Shown here in pieces: positions 9,192 to 17,662 of a DNA stretch of 49,883 nucleotides. Every line of letters starts with the position of its first letter. Position 1 is the stretch's first letter. Position numbers and translations under genes: made by a program. The DNA is taken from positions 1 through 49,883 of the forward strand of contig JAIOQA010000250.1 of assembly GCA_021413675.1 (NCBI GenBank), read 5' to 3'. The notes under the pieces were generated by a model. It was not told the origin of the DNA. It saw nothing but the letters and a program-made list of their open reading frames with translations, and searched no databases. The stretch is from Deltaproteobacteria bacterium (GTDB lineage Bacteria; Myxococcota_A; Polyangia; Haliangiales; Haliangiaceae).

Positions 9192-10556
9192 GTGAGAGTC
9201 GTCGTCGTCGGTGCCGGGCTCGCAGGCTGCTTGTTCGCGATGTTGCTCGCGAAACGCGGCGCCCGGGTCACCCTGTTCGAGCGCAATCCCGACCCGCGTC
9301 CGCCCGAGGGCCGCGCAGGATCGTCGTCGTCGATCAACCTGACGCTGGTCGAGCGCGGGTTCGCTGCACTCGCCGCCGCAGGCCTACGCGACCAGGTGCG
9401 CGCGATCTCGGTCCCGGTCAACGGCCGTTGCATCCACGTCGACCGGCATGACCAGGAATACCAGCCGTACGGCAATCCCGGCGAGGCGCTGCGCTCGGTG
9501 TCGCGCGCGACGCTCAACAAGCTGCTGCTCGACGCCGCCGCACGCACCCCCGGCGTCGAGTTGCGGTTCGGTCAGCGCTGCATCGAGCTCGACGTCGAGC
9601 AAGGCCGGCTCGTGTTCGAATCGGCGGCGAACGGGACGCGTTACGCGCACACGGCAGACCTGATCGTCGGCGCCGACGGCGCGCGGTCGACGGTGCGCCT
9701 GGCGCTGCAGCGGCGTCACGGCGTCAACTTCTCACAGCTCTATTCGCGCCATACGAACAAGGAGCTGCGCATCCCCGCCGAGTACGCACGGCGTGCCGGG
9801 CTCGCGAATGATGCGCTCCACGTCTGGCCGCGCGGCGACCTCATGCTGCTCGGGTTCCCGAACGTCGACGGCGATATCACGTGCACGCTGCAGCTTCCGA
9901 GCACAGACAGTCCGACGTCGTTCGCCGCGATCCGCACCGAGCGTGGCTTGTTGCGGTTGTTCGAGGAGCACTTTGCCGATGCGTTGCCGCTGATCCCCGA
10001 CCTCGTGCGTGACTTCTTCGACCACCCCGAGATCCCGATGGTCACGATTCGTTGCGAGCCGTGGTCCTGCGCCAGGGTGACGCTGATCGGCGATGCCGCG
10101 CACGCCGTGTGGCCCGCGTACGGCCAAGGCGCGAACGCGGCCTTCGAGACGTGCACGATCCTCGACGCATGCCTCGCGCGGAACGGCTCCGACCTCCGCA
10201 AAGCGCTCGCCGAGTACGAGCAGCTGCGGCGCCCGGACACGAACGCGATAGCCGACCTCTCCGAGCGGCACTTCACGGAGCTGCGTAGTCATCTCCGCGA
10301 TCCGAGGTTCTTGTTGCGCAAGCGGATCGAACGCAGGGTGCGATCACTGTTCCCCGAGCAGCGCTCGCTCTACGAGCGCATCGCGTTCACCGTCACGCCC
10401 TACGCGGAAGCGATCCGGCAGGATGTCCAGTTCCGCCGCGTCGTCGACGCGATCTGCGCGTCCGACGAGCTGTGCGCCGATGTCGAAGGCGCTGCCCTGG
10501 AGCGCTTCATTCGCGCGCATTTCGCAACGGCGAGCGAAGAGCACGCCTCCGCTTGA
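9192..10556 (+). CDS. FAD-dependent monooxygenase, kynurenine 3-monooxygenase-like
   Basis: 454 residues of the class A flavin monooxygenase family. The N-terminal FAD loop is VVVGAGLAGCLFA (GxGxxG); the DG motif is LIVGADGARSTVR; the GD motif is VTLIGDAAHAVWPAYGQGANAAFE. INLTLVERGFAAL, VNGRCIHV and SVSRATLNKLLLDAA closely resemble kynurenine 3-monooxygenase, which hydroxylates L-kynurenine at C3 with NADPH and O2. In secondary metabolism such enzymes supply 3-hydroxykynurenine or hydroxyanthranilate units. No tryptophan dioxygenase or kynureninase is in the window, so the substrate may be carrier-bound or made elsewhere. Start GTG 9192 is chosen for GAGGG at 9178-9182, 9 bases upstream, and because the FAD loop begins at once. 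Confidence 0.88.
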   Translation: MRVVVVGAGLAGCLFAMLLAKRGARVTLFERNPDPRPPEGRAGSSSSINLTLVERGFAALAAAGLRDQVRAISVPVNGRCIHVDRHDQEYQPYGNPGEALRSVSRATLNKLLLDAAARTPGVELRFGQRCIELDVEQGRLVFESAANGTRYAHTADLIVGADGARSTVRLALQRRHGVNFSQLYSRHTNKELRIPAEYARRAGLANDALHVWPRGDLMLLGFPNVDGDITCTLQLPSTDSPTSFAAIRTERGLLRLFEEHFADALPLIPDLVRDFFDHPEIPMVTIRCEPWSCARVTLIGDAAHAVWPAYGQGANAAFETCTILDACLARNGSDLRKALAEYEQLRRPDTNAIADLSERHFTELRSHLRDPRFLLRKRIERRVRSLFPEQRSLYERIAFTVTPYAEAIRQDVQFRRVVDAICASDELCADVEGAALERFIRAHFATASEEHASA

Positions 10557-10577
10557 CCGCGGTGTGAAGCACCCCGG

Positions 10578-10591
10578 CTGCGCTCGCGCAG
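10578..10591 (+). terminator. Short hairpin after the monooxygenase gene
   Basis: CTGCG (10578-10582) and CGCAG (10587-10591) form a perfect 5-bp stem with a CTCG loop, 22 bases after the stop. No T-tract follows, so this is only a weak candidate for a terminator or processing signal. Confidence 0.2.
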
Positions 10592-10657
10592 TCGCACGAC
10601 CACGACGGTGCGGGGTTCTCCGCGGCCGTCACCGACGATATTCCCAAAAGGTGGGCG

Positions 10658-11929
10658 ATGGAGACCAACGATCTGAAGACACTCTCGCTGCGATATCACC
10701 CGTCCGTCGAGGTCGGGAAAACGTCTGGCGTTCGCTCGCCTCCCCGCGCGCAGAGCGCGGCGATCTATGTCCACATTCCGTTCTGCGCGACGCGCTGTCA
10801 CTTCTGCACGTTCGCGATCGTGACCGGAAAACTGGTCAACCATGACCTCATGGAGGAGTACCTCGTCGCACTCGAGAAGGAGGTCGCGTTCTACGCGGCG
10901 ATGCTGCGGGAGCGGCGCGTGCGCATCGAAACCATCCAGATCGGCGGCGGCACGCCGACGATCCTCAGCACCACTCAGCTCGAGCGCCTCTTCGCGCTCC
11001 TGTTCGAGAAGCTCGATTGCTCGGCGCTCACCGAGATCATCGTCGAGGGCTTCCCGACGACGATCACTAAGGACAAGGTCAACGTCCTGGCGCGCATCGA
11101 CTGCCTGAAGCTGAACATCGGCATCCAGACGTTCAACGAGAACAACCTCGCGAACGTTGGTCGCAAGCACTCGCTGTTCGACGCCGCGTCGACGGTCAAG
11201 CTCGCGAAGGACTCGAACATCAAGTCGGTCGGCGTCGACATCATCTTCGGGCTGCCCGGCAGCGACAACGACGATGTCATCAACGACGTCGACACGATCG
11301 CGGCGCTCGGCGTGGACCACCTCGCCTTGTATCCGCTCTGGGTCTACGAGGGCACGCCGGTCGAGCGCAAGATCCACCGCGGTGATCTGGTGCGCACGCG
11401 TCTGACCGGCCTGCAGCGACAGCTCGCGACCGGCATGGGGTTGCTCGCCGAGCATCGCTTCGAGCGCTACACCGCGTTCCACTACACGCGCTCCGAGGCG
11501 CACAAGCACGGCTACGGCTTGTGGCAGATGGCAGCCCGTGAATGGCTTGGCTTCGGCATGGCCGCGATGAGCTACTCGAACGGCGAGGTCGTCTTCAACG
11601 AGCGCAACCTGGGCCGGTACATCGAGAAGGTTCGCGCCGGCAGCGTCGATACCGGCTCGGGCCAGCGGTTCTCGCGCGACGAGGAGATGCGCTTCGCGCT
11701 GCAGTACGGCTTGCGGCTTCGCCACTATCCGACGGCGCCGTTCAAGGACCAGTTCGGCTGCGACATCCGCGACGCGTTCGGGCCGGAGCTGCGCTACCTC
11801 ACCGAGCGCGGGCTGATCACGTGCGACGACCGCGAGATCGATCTCACGTCGGACGGGATCCTGATGCTCGGCGCGATCGAGAAGTACGTCACGAGAGAGA
11901 CCTCCACGATCGCATCCGACGAGACGTGA
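10658..11929 (+). CDS. Radical SAM enzyme, HemN/HemW-like (possible class C methyltransferase)
   Basis: 423 residues. The [4Fe-4S] cluster motif CxxxCxxC lies at Cys43, Cys47 and Cys50 within YVHIPFCATRCHFCTF, the HemW-type pattern. It is followed by the SAM-binding QIGGGTPT, LNIGIQTFN, GVDIIFGLPG and a C-terminal HemN-like segment with ERYTAFHYTRSEAHKHGY. Family members include coproporphyrinogen dehydrogenase, heme chaperones and the class C methyltransferases of natural-product pathways (NosN/TbtI type), which methylate aromatic sp2 carbons or build cyclopropanes. Cluster location argues for tailoring. The start ATG has AAAAGG at 10647-10652. The next radical SAM gene follows 11 bases after the stop with its own GAGGAG site. 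Confidence 0.87.
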   Translation: METNDLKTLSLRYHPSVEVGKTSGVRSPPRAQSAAIYVHIPFCATRCHFCTFAIVTGKLVNHDLMEEYLVALEKEVAFYAAMLRERRVRIETIQIGGGTPTILSTTQLERLFALLFEKLDCSALTEIIVEGFPTTITKDKVNVLARIDCLKLNIGIQTFNENNLANVGRKHSLFDAASTVKLAKDSNIKSVGVDIIFGLPGSDNDDVINDVDTIAALGVDHLALYPLWVYEGTPVERKIHRGDLVRTRLTGLQRQLATGMGLLAEHRFERYTAFHYTRSEAHKHGYGLWQMAAREWLGFGMAAMSYSNGEVVFNERNLGRYIEKVRAGSVDTGSGQRFSRDEEMRFALQYGLRLRHYPTAPFKDQFGCDIRDAFGPELRYLTERGLITCDDREIDLTSDGILMLGAIEKYVTRETSTIASDET

Positions 11930-11940
11930 GGAGCTCCGTC

Positions 11941-13554
11941 ATGAAGCAAACGATCGACTGCCTGGTCGTCGGCCATCATCAGATGCGCTTTCCGACGTTC
12001 GTCGACAGCATCCGCCAGCTCGGCGAAGACTCGGGAGCATACCGGGACATCTGCACGAGCTTCTATCAGCACGACGGGGAAGCGGTCTCGTGTGCGGACT
12101 ACTTCAACCAACACCATCGGCGTCCCGACGAGTCGGAATTCACGTACGACAACATCTTCAGCGCGACGATCGCGTATCTCTGCACGTTCCTGAACAGACG
12201 CGGCCTGACCAGCGACTACATCAATGCGTATCGCGAGGGCCGCGCAGCCTTGATCCAGAAGCTGCAGACCTACCGCGTGCGCACGGTCGCGGTGACGACG
12301 ACGTACTACGTGGTCGCGCTACCGATCACCGACATCATCGAAACAGTGCGGCGGTATTCGCCCGAGACGAAGATCATCATGGGCGGTCCGTTCGTCACCA
12401 CACAGCACAAGATCCACGACCGCGAGTCCTTCCAGTTCACGCTCGAGCAGATCGGTGCCGACTACTACATCGTCAGCTCGCAGGGCGAGCAGGCGCTCGT
12501 CAACGTCATCCGTGCGATCATCTCTGGAAAGTCCGGCGCTGGCATCGCCAATTGCCTCTATCGCAATGGCGCGGGCTTCGTCGCCAACACGCTCGAGACC
12601 GAGTCCAGCGAGCTCGGCAAGAACATGGTCGACTGGTCGCTGTTCAGAGCGGACGTCGGTGACCAGGGCCGCAAGATGGTGATGGTCCGGACCGCGATCT
12701 CGTGCCCGTTCGCGTGCAGCTTCTGCAGCTTCCCCGTCCACGCCGGCGCGTACAAGTACCTCGACCCGGGCCAGGTGAAGTCCGAGCTCGACGAGATCGA
12801 GCGGCTCGGCGACGTCCGCAGTGTCACGTTCATCGATGACACCTTCAACGTCCCGATCGGCCGATTCCGCGAAATGCTCCAGATGCTCGAGGAGCGTCGA
12901 TACAAGTTCAAGTGGAACTGCAATCTGCGGCTGCAGCATTGCGACGAGGAGATCATCGCGCAGATGCGCAAGGCCGGCTGCGAGGGCGTGTTCCTCGGCA
13001 TCGAGTCGGGCAGCGACACGATCCTGTCGAACATGAACAAGAAGTCGCGTGTCGAGGCCTACCGCCGCGGCATCCAGCAGCTGCGGCAGCACGGGATCAT
13101 GAGCTACGCCTCGTTCATCGTCGGATTCCCGGGCGAGACCGAGAGCACGATCCGCGAGACGATCGATCTGATCGAGACCGCGCAGCCGGACTTCTTCCGC
13201 GCCCAGCTCTGGTACTACGACACGACGACGCCGATCCATCAGCAGGCGGCGAAGTACAAGCTGACGAATTCGCAGTTCGAATGGTCGCACAGCACGATGA
13301 CCTCGCGGGAGGCCGTGTGGTGGATCGATCACCTGCACCGTCGCATCGAGGGCTCGGTGTGGCTGCCCCAGAACGACTTCGACTTTCCGAGCCTGTTCAA
13401 CCTGCTCAGTCGAGGCTGGAGCGTCGACGGCATCAAAGCGATGCTGCGATCGTTCAACGACAAGGTCCGGCGAGCACTGAGCTCGCCTGCCGCACCTGCT
13501 CATGCCTTGGACCTGGACTCGCAGCTGCTCCTCAGCGCTGCACTGAAGTTCTGA
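11941..13554 (+). CDS. B12-binding-type radical SAM enzyme, PhpK-like methyltransferase family
   Basis: 537 residues. Residues 1-190 resemble a cobalamin-binding-type N-terminal domain (DCLVVGHHQ, then TVAVTTTYYVVALPITDII and KIIMGGPFV). The radical SAM core follows with CPFACSFC (Cys255, Cys259, Cys262), FIDDTFNVP, GVFLGIESGSD and SFIVGFPGET. The start (DCLVVGHHQ...DSGAYRDI) resembles the PhpK family, whose founder methylates phosphorus in phosalacine biosynthesis. No phosphonate genes are seen here, so a C-methylation or other radical tailoring step is more likely. GAGGAG at about 11929-11934 lies 6 bases before the ATG. Pairing with the HemN-like gene suggests two separate radical steps. 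Confidence 0.82.
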   Translation: MKQTIDCLVVGHHQMRFPTFVDSIRQLGEDSGAYRDICTSFYQHDGEAVSCADYFNQHHRRPDESEFTYDNIFSATIAYLCTFLNRRGLTSDYINAYREGRAALIQKLQTYRVRTVAVTTTYYVVALPITDIIETVRRYSPETKIIMGGPFVTTQHKIHDRESFQFTLEQIGADYYIVSSQGEQALVNVIRAIISGKSGAGIANCLYRNGAGFVANTLETESSELGKNMVDWSLFRADVGDQGRKMVMVRTAISCPFACSFCSFPVHAGAYKYLDPGQVKSELDEIERLGDVRSVTFIDDTFNVPIGRFREMLQMLEERRYKFKWNCNLRLQHCDEEIIAQMRKAGCEGVFLGIESGSDTILSNMNKKSRVEAYRRGIQQLRQHGIMSYASFIVGFPGETESTIRETIDLIETAQPDFFRAQLWYYDTTTPIHQQAAKYKLTNSQFEWSHSTMTSREAVWWIDHLHRRIEGSVWLPQNDFDFPSLFNLLSRGWSVDGIKAMLRSFNDKVRRALSSPAAPAHALDLDSQLLLSAALKF

Positions 13555-13579
13555 TCTGGGCGAGCGCAAACCGGAGCGT

Positions 13580-16500
13580 ATGCGGATGAACGATCTGTTG
13601 TCGGCCGACACACTCAAGAACCAGCAGGCGATGTACTGGCGCAACCGCGGCGTGGACGCGTCGGCGTGCGTGTCGCTGATCCAGCGCTTGTCGGTCGACC
13701 GTCCGCGATCCGGATCGACCCGGTGCGCGATCGAGCTCGAGCTGAGCGATGACGCGACGGACAACCTTCGTCGAATCTCGGGCGGCTCGGACGTCGCGCT
13801 CTTCATCCTGCTCGTCACCGCGTTCAAAGCGGTCGTGGCGCGATTCACGGGCGAGTCGCTCGTCGCCGTGCTGTCGCCGGTCTACCGCAAGGCCGAGACG
13901 AACGGTGCGTGCGGGCGCAGCGACTACGTGCTGTTCCAGGACCGCGTGAATCTGGCCGGCGGCCTGAAGGAGAACGCGTTCGTCACGCAACGCACCGTGA
14001 TCGGCGCGTATTCGAACCAGGACAGCTTCGCGGTCGAGGTCGGGAAGCGCAGCTTGATCGACGAGCATGCCTTGCTCATGTTCGACTCGCTCCACGACGC
14101 GGCCGTGGCAGAGCGCTCTCCTCTCGCGATCCGCGTCGGTTGGCGTGGGCGAAAACTGGTCGGCAGCGTCGTCTTCGATCCGGACCTGGTGCAACGGCGG
14201 GTCGTCGTAGAGCTCGCCGACCACCTGACCAACGTGATCGAGCAGAGCAGCTGCGCTACGTCCAAACGATTCTGCGAGATGGAGTGGCTCTCCGACGAGA
14301 CGGGGCGGCTCGGACAGGGGCCCATACGCCCGATCGAGAGCTGCGCGCTGCACGAGCTGTTCACGAAGCAGGCGAGGCAGACCCCGAGCGCAACCGCACT
14401 TATCTGCGGCGAGCGCAGCGTGAGCTACGCCGAGCTCGACGAGCTCAGCACTTGCCTCGCGCGTGGGCTCGTCGCGCGTGGCGCCGTGGCAGGTGACTTC
14501 GTGGCGCTGCCGTGCACCCGAAGCGTGGAGATGGTCGCGGCGATCTTGGCGGCCGGCAAGGCCGGCGCCGCGTTCGTGCCGATCAGCCCGGAAACCCCCG
14601 ACATGCGCCTGGCGGCGATCCTCGCTGCGACCGGGCCTCGCTGCGTGTTGACCGACCTCGAGCGCCGCATCCCCGGGGAGACCCCCGTGCTGTCGATGGC
14701 CGAGGTGCTCGCGTCGGCCGACGACGCCATCCTCCCCAGCGTTGCGCCCGAGGCCGCGGCCTACGCGATCTTCACATCGGGATCGACGGGGGTGCCCAAG
14801 GGGGTCGTGATCGAGCATCGCGGCATCGTCAACGCGGTTACGTGGCGAATCACCGCCTACGGGCTGTCGCCGGCTCACCGCGCGCTGCTCGTCCTGGCGC
14901 CCAACTTCGACGGCTTCACGCTGAACCTCTTCTCCGCGCTCGCCGCCGGTGCGACGACGGTGCTCGTGCGTGACGACGACGTGAGGTCGGCGTCGGCGCT
15001 GGTCGAGACGCTGCGCGCGCACGCCATCACGCAGATGGCCGTGACGCCCGCGTTGTTTCACGCGATGCTCTCAGAGGCGACCGGCTCTGACCTGTCGTCG
15101 TTGGCGAGCGTCACGCTGGCTGGCGACGTCACGCGTCCCGCGACGATCGCACTGTGCAGGTCGTTGCGAGCGGATCTACGGCTCTGCAACGAATACGGCC
15201 CGACCGAGAACTCCGTCGTGTCGACGTTCGAGCCGAACATGGAGGTCGACACCGCCGGCGTGATCGGCAAACCGATCGACAACGTCGCGGTCCACATTCT
15301 CGACGAGGAGCTCCGACCGGTTCCGCTCGGGGTGTACGGTCAGATCGCGCTCGCTGGCCCCGGGCTCGCGCGTGGGTATCTCAACGACGCGGACGAGACG
15401 GCGAAGCGCTTCCTGAGCCGGCGCGGTCAACGGATCTACCTGACCGGAGACATCGGGCGATGGCGGCCGGACCACACGATCGAGTTCCGTGGTCGCGTCG
15501 ATGATCAGGTCAAGGTCCGTGGGTTTCGCATCGAGATCGAGGACATCCGGCGCCAGCTGCTGTCGCACGATGGCGTGAAAGAGGCGGTGGTGTTCGTCGA
15601 CGACGCGACGGGGGACCCCGCGATCATCGCCTGCTTTACCGAATCCTCCGCCGTCGATCCCGATGCCCTCTTCGACCACCTGCGGGCGCGCCTACCGGGT
15701 TACATGGTGCCCGCCGAGGTCGTGAAGCTCGACCAGATCCCGTTGACAGAAGTGGGCAAGTACGACCTCGTCGAAGTTCGCGCGCGCGTCGGCGCCGAGC
15801 GCGTCAAGACGGACGAGCTCGCGGCGACCGACGTCGAGCAGCGACTCGCGGCGATCTGGTCGAGGATCCTCGGCGTCGAGCAGATCGGGGTGAACAAGAG
15901 CTTCTTCGCTCTCGGCGGGCACTCGCTGAAAGCGACGCGGCTGCTCACCAGGATTCACGCCGAGTTCGGCGTCGTGCTGGCGCTCGAGGAGATCTTCAGG
16001 TCGAACACCATCCGGCAACTGGCGGCGATCATCGAACGCGACTGGGCGAACCCGAGCGCGACGATCAAGCTCGTCGGGGAGCGGCCCACCTACCCTGTGT
16101 CATCGGCACAGCAACGCATGTTGGTGCTCGCGGCGGACGAGACGTTGCAGCGCAGCTACGGCGTGCCGATCGTGCTCGAGATCGCCGGCGAGGTCGACGT
16201 CGATCGGCTCGAGCACGCCGTCAACGCGGTCGTGCAACGACATGACGGGCTGCGCACATACTTCCTGTGGGAGGGCAACCGGCCGATGCAGGCCATCGGC
16301 CACGGCAAGGTCGTCATCCGTCGCCATACGATCACGGCGGCCGACGATGTCGGGGAAGCGATCCGCGGTCTGAGCACACGGTTCGATCTGGCGAGCGCGC
16401 CGCTCTTGGCCGTGACGCTGGTCGACGCGGGCGACCGCAAGTACCTCCTCATCGAGCTCCATCATGTGATCGTCGACGAGGCGTCGCTCGCGATCTTCTT

Positions 16501-17662
16501 GAGCGAGGTGCAGCAGGTCTATGGCGGTGCCGAGCTGCCACCGGCACCTTCGACCCGGTATGTCGACTACGCCGTATGGCAGCGGGAGCGCCAAGCGTCT
16601 CCGGCGTACCTCGAGAAGCTCGCGTACTGGAAGGACAAGCTCGCTGGCGCGCAGCTCGGACCGATCGCGCTCCCTCTCGAGGTCGACGATGACGCCGAGC
16701 CGGGCGCCGGCGGTCAGCATGTCCTGCGCCTCGACGAGGGCCTGACGCGCTCGATCCGCGACCTGTGCCGCGCCCAGGAGCTGACCCAGTTCATGTTCTT
16801 CGTGGGCGCGTTCGCCGCCCACCTGCATCGCCTGACCGGTCAGGACGAGATCGTGATCGGTAGTCCGATCTCCGAGCGATTTCGTCCCGAGACGCGCGGC
16901 GTGATCGGCCTGTTCCTCAACACGTTGCTCCTCCACCACCGAATCGATGCTTCCATGACGGCGGCGAGCTTCTTGCAGACCGTCAAGAAGCAGCTCCTGC
17001 TCGACGTCGCGAACTCGGAGGTGCAGCTCGAAGACGTGCTCGGCAGCCTCGCGGTGAAGCGATCCCTCGACAATCGCGCTGCCTTCAACGTGGTGGTCGC
17101 GGCCGTCGAGGAAGGCGTCGGCACGCTGCAGCTCGGTGATGCCGAGTTGCGTGCGATCGACGTCCACAACGGCACCGCGAAGTTCGACCTCTTGCTCGAG
17201 GTCCGCGCCTCCGACGACGACCTGCGCCTGGTGTTCGAGTACGCGCGTGGCCGCCTTCGCCGCTCGACGGTCGAGGCATTGGCGGAAGGTCTCGTGGCGG
17301 TACTGCGCATCATCGTCGCGGCACCGGAGACGCTGCTCGCGAGCCTTCCGCCGCAGGTGCCGTGGCGCACCGACACGCCACCAGCGGACGCCGCGAGCTC
17401 GCCAGAGCCCACGGACTGGCCGACGCCCGTGCGCAGCTCGCTCGAGGCCGATCTGATCGACACCTGGGCGACCGTGCTTGGAATCGCCCGGGACCGGGTC
17501 GCCCGCACCGACAGCTTCTTCATGCTCGGTGGCGACTCGCTCGGCATCATGCTCGTCGCCAAGGCCGTCCGCACCTGGGGCTACTCGGTCAAGCTCGGCG
17601 AGCTCTTCGAGCACGACACGATCGAGAAGCTCTGCACGCTGCTGCGGAAACAGGCGTCATGA
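13580..17662 (+). CDS. NRPS: half-condensation domain, A-PCP-C-PCP
   Basis: 1360 residues without thioesterase. Residues 1-230 match only the C-terminal lobe of a condensation domain and lack the HHxxxDG lobe. The A domain, about 245-740, has FTSGSTGVPKG, NEYGPTEN, YLTGDIGRW and the A10 lysine in VGKYD; the eye-aligned code is near DGLATAEVV(K), unassigned. PCP1 has FALGGHSLK (Ser782). A condensation domain, about 835-1275, carries HHVIVDE at 961-967, so the final Gly of HHxxxDG is Glu. PCP2 has FMLGGDSLG (Ser1320). This reads as an initiation module plus a C-PCP unit with no A domain, loaded in trans or used for transfer. GGAG at 13573-13576 is 9 bases before a second ATG at 13586, perhaps the true start. 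The 3' end overlaps the next gene by ATGA. Confidence 0.95.
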   Translation: MRMNDLLSADTLKNQQAMYWRNRGVDASACVSLIQRLSVDRPRSGSTRCAIELELSDDATDNLRRISGGSDVALFILLVTAFKAVVARFTGESLVAVLSPVYRKAETNGACGRSDYVLFQDRVNLAGGLKENAFVTQRTVIGAYSNQDSFAVEVGKRSLIDEHALLMFDSLHDAAVAERSPLAIRVGWRGRKLVGSVVFDPDLVQRRVVVELADHLTNVIEQSSCATSKRFCEMEWLSDETGRLGQGPIRPIESCALHELFTKQARQTPSATALICGERSVSYAELDELSTCLARGLVARGAVAGDFVALPCTRSVEMVAAILAAGKAGAAFVPISPETPDMRLAAILAATGPRCVLTDLERRIPGETPVLSMAEVLASADDAILPSVAPEAAAYAIFTSGSTGVPKGVVIEHRGIVNAVTWRITAYGLSPAHRALLVLAPNFDGFTLNLFSALAAGATTVLVRDDDVRSASALVETLRAHAITQMAVTPALFHAMLSEATGSDLSSLASVTLAGDVTRPATIALCRSLRADLRLCNEYGPTENSVVSTFEPNMEVDTAGVIGKPIDNVAVHILDEELRPVPLGVYGQIALAGPGLARGYLNDADETAKRFLSRRGQRIYLTGDIGRWRPDHTIEFRGRVDDQVKVRGFRIEIEDIRRQLLSHDGVKEAVVFVDDATGDPAIIACFTESSAVDPDALFDHLRARLPGYMVPAEVVKLDQIPLTEVGKYDLVEVRARVGAERVKTDELAATDVEQRLAAIWSRILGVEQIGVNKSFFALGGHSLKATRLLTRIHAEFGVVLALEEIFRSNTIRQLAAIIERDWANPSATIKLVGERPTYPVSSAQQRMLVLAADETLQRSYGVPIVLEIAGEVDVDRLEHAVNAVVQRHDGLRTYFLWEGNRPMQAIGHGKVVIRRHTITAADDVGEAIRGLSTRFDLASAPLLAVTLVDAGDRKYLLIELHHVIVDEASLAIFLSEVQQVYGGAELPPAPSTRYVDYAVWQRERQASPAYLEKLAYWKDKLAGAQLGPIALPLEVDDDAEPGAGGQHVLRLDEGLTRSIRDLCRAQELTQFMFFVGAFAAHLHRLTGQDEIVIGSPISERFRPETRGVIGLFLNTLLLHHRIDASMTAASFLQTVKKQLLLDVANSEVQLEDVLGSLAVKRSLDNRAAFNVVVAAVEEGVGTLQLGDAELRAIDVHNGTAKFDLLLEVRASDDDLRLVFEYARGRLRRSTVEALAEGLVAVLRIIVAAPETLLASLPPQVPWRTDTPPADAASSPEPTDWPTPVRSSLEADLIDTWATVLGIARDRVARTDSFFMLGGDSLGIMLVAKAVRTWGYSVKLGELFEHDTIEKLCTLLRKQAS

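Noticed and set aside
11941..13554. Phosphorus methylation in this cluster because of the PhpK-like enzyme
   Set aside because: No PEP mutase, phosphonopyruvate decarboxylase or other phosphonate genes are present in the window.
10400..17614. Long open frames on the minus strand opposite the radical SAM and NRPS genes
   Set aside because: They mirror the plus-strand genes in GC-rich DNA and encode Arg/Asp/Val-rich sequences without any motif; the plus-strand proteins have full domain structure.
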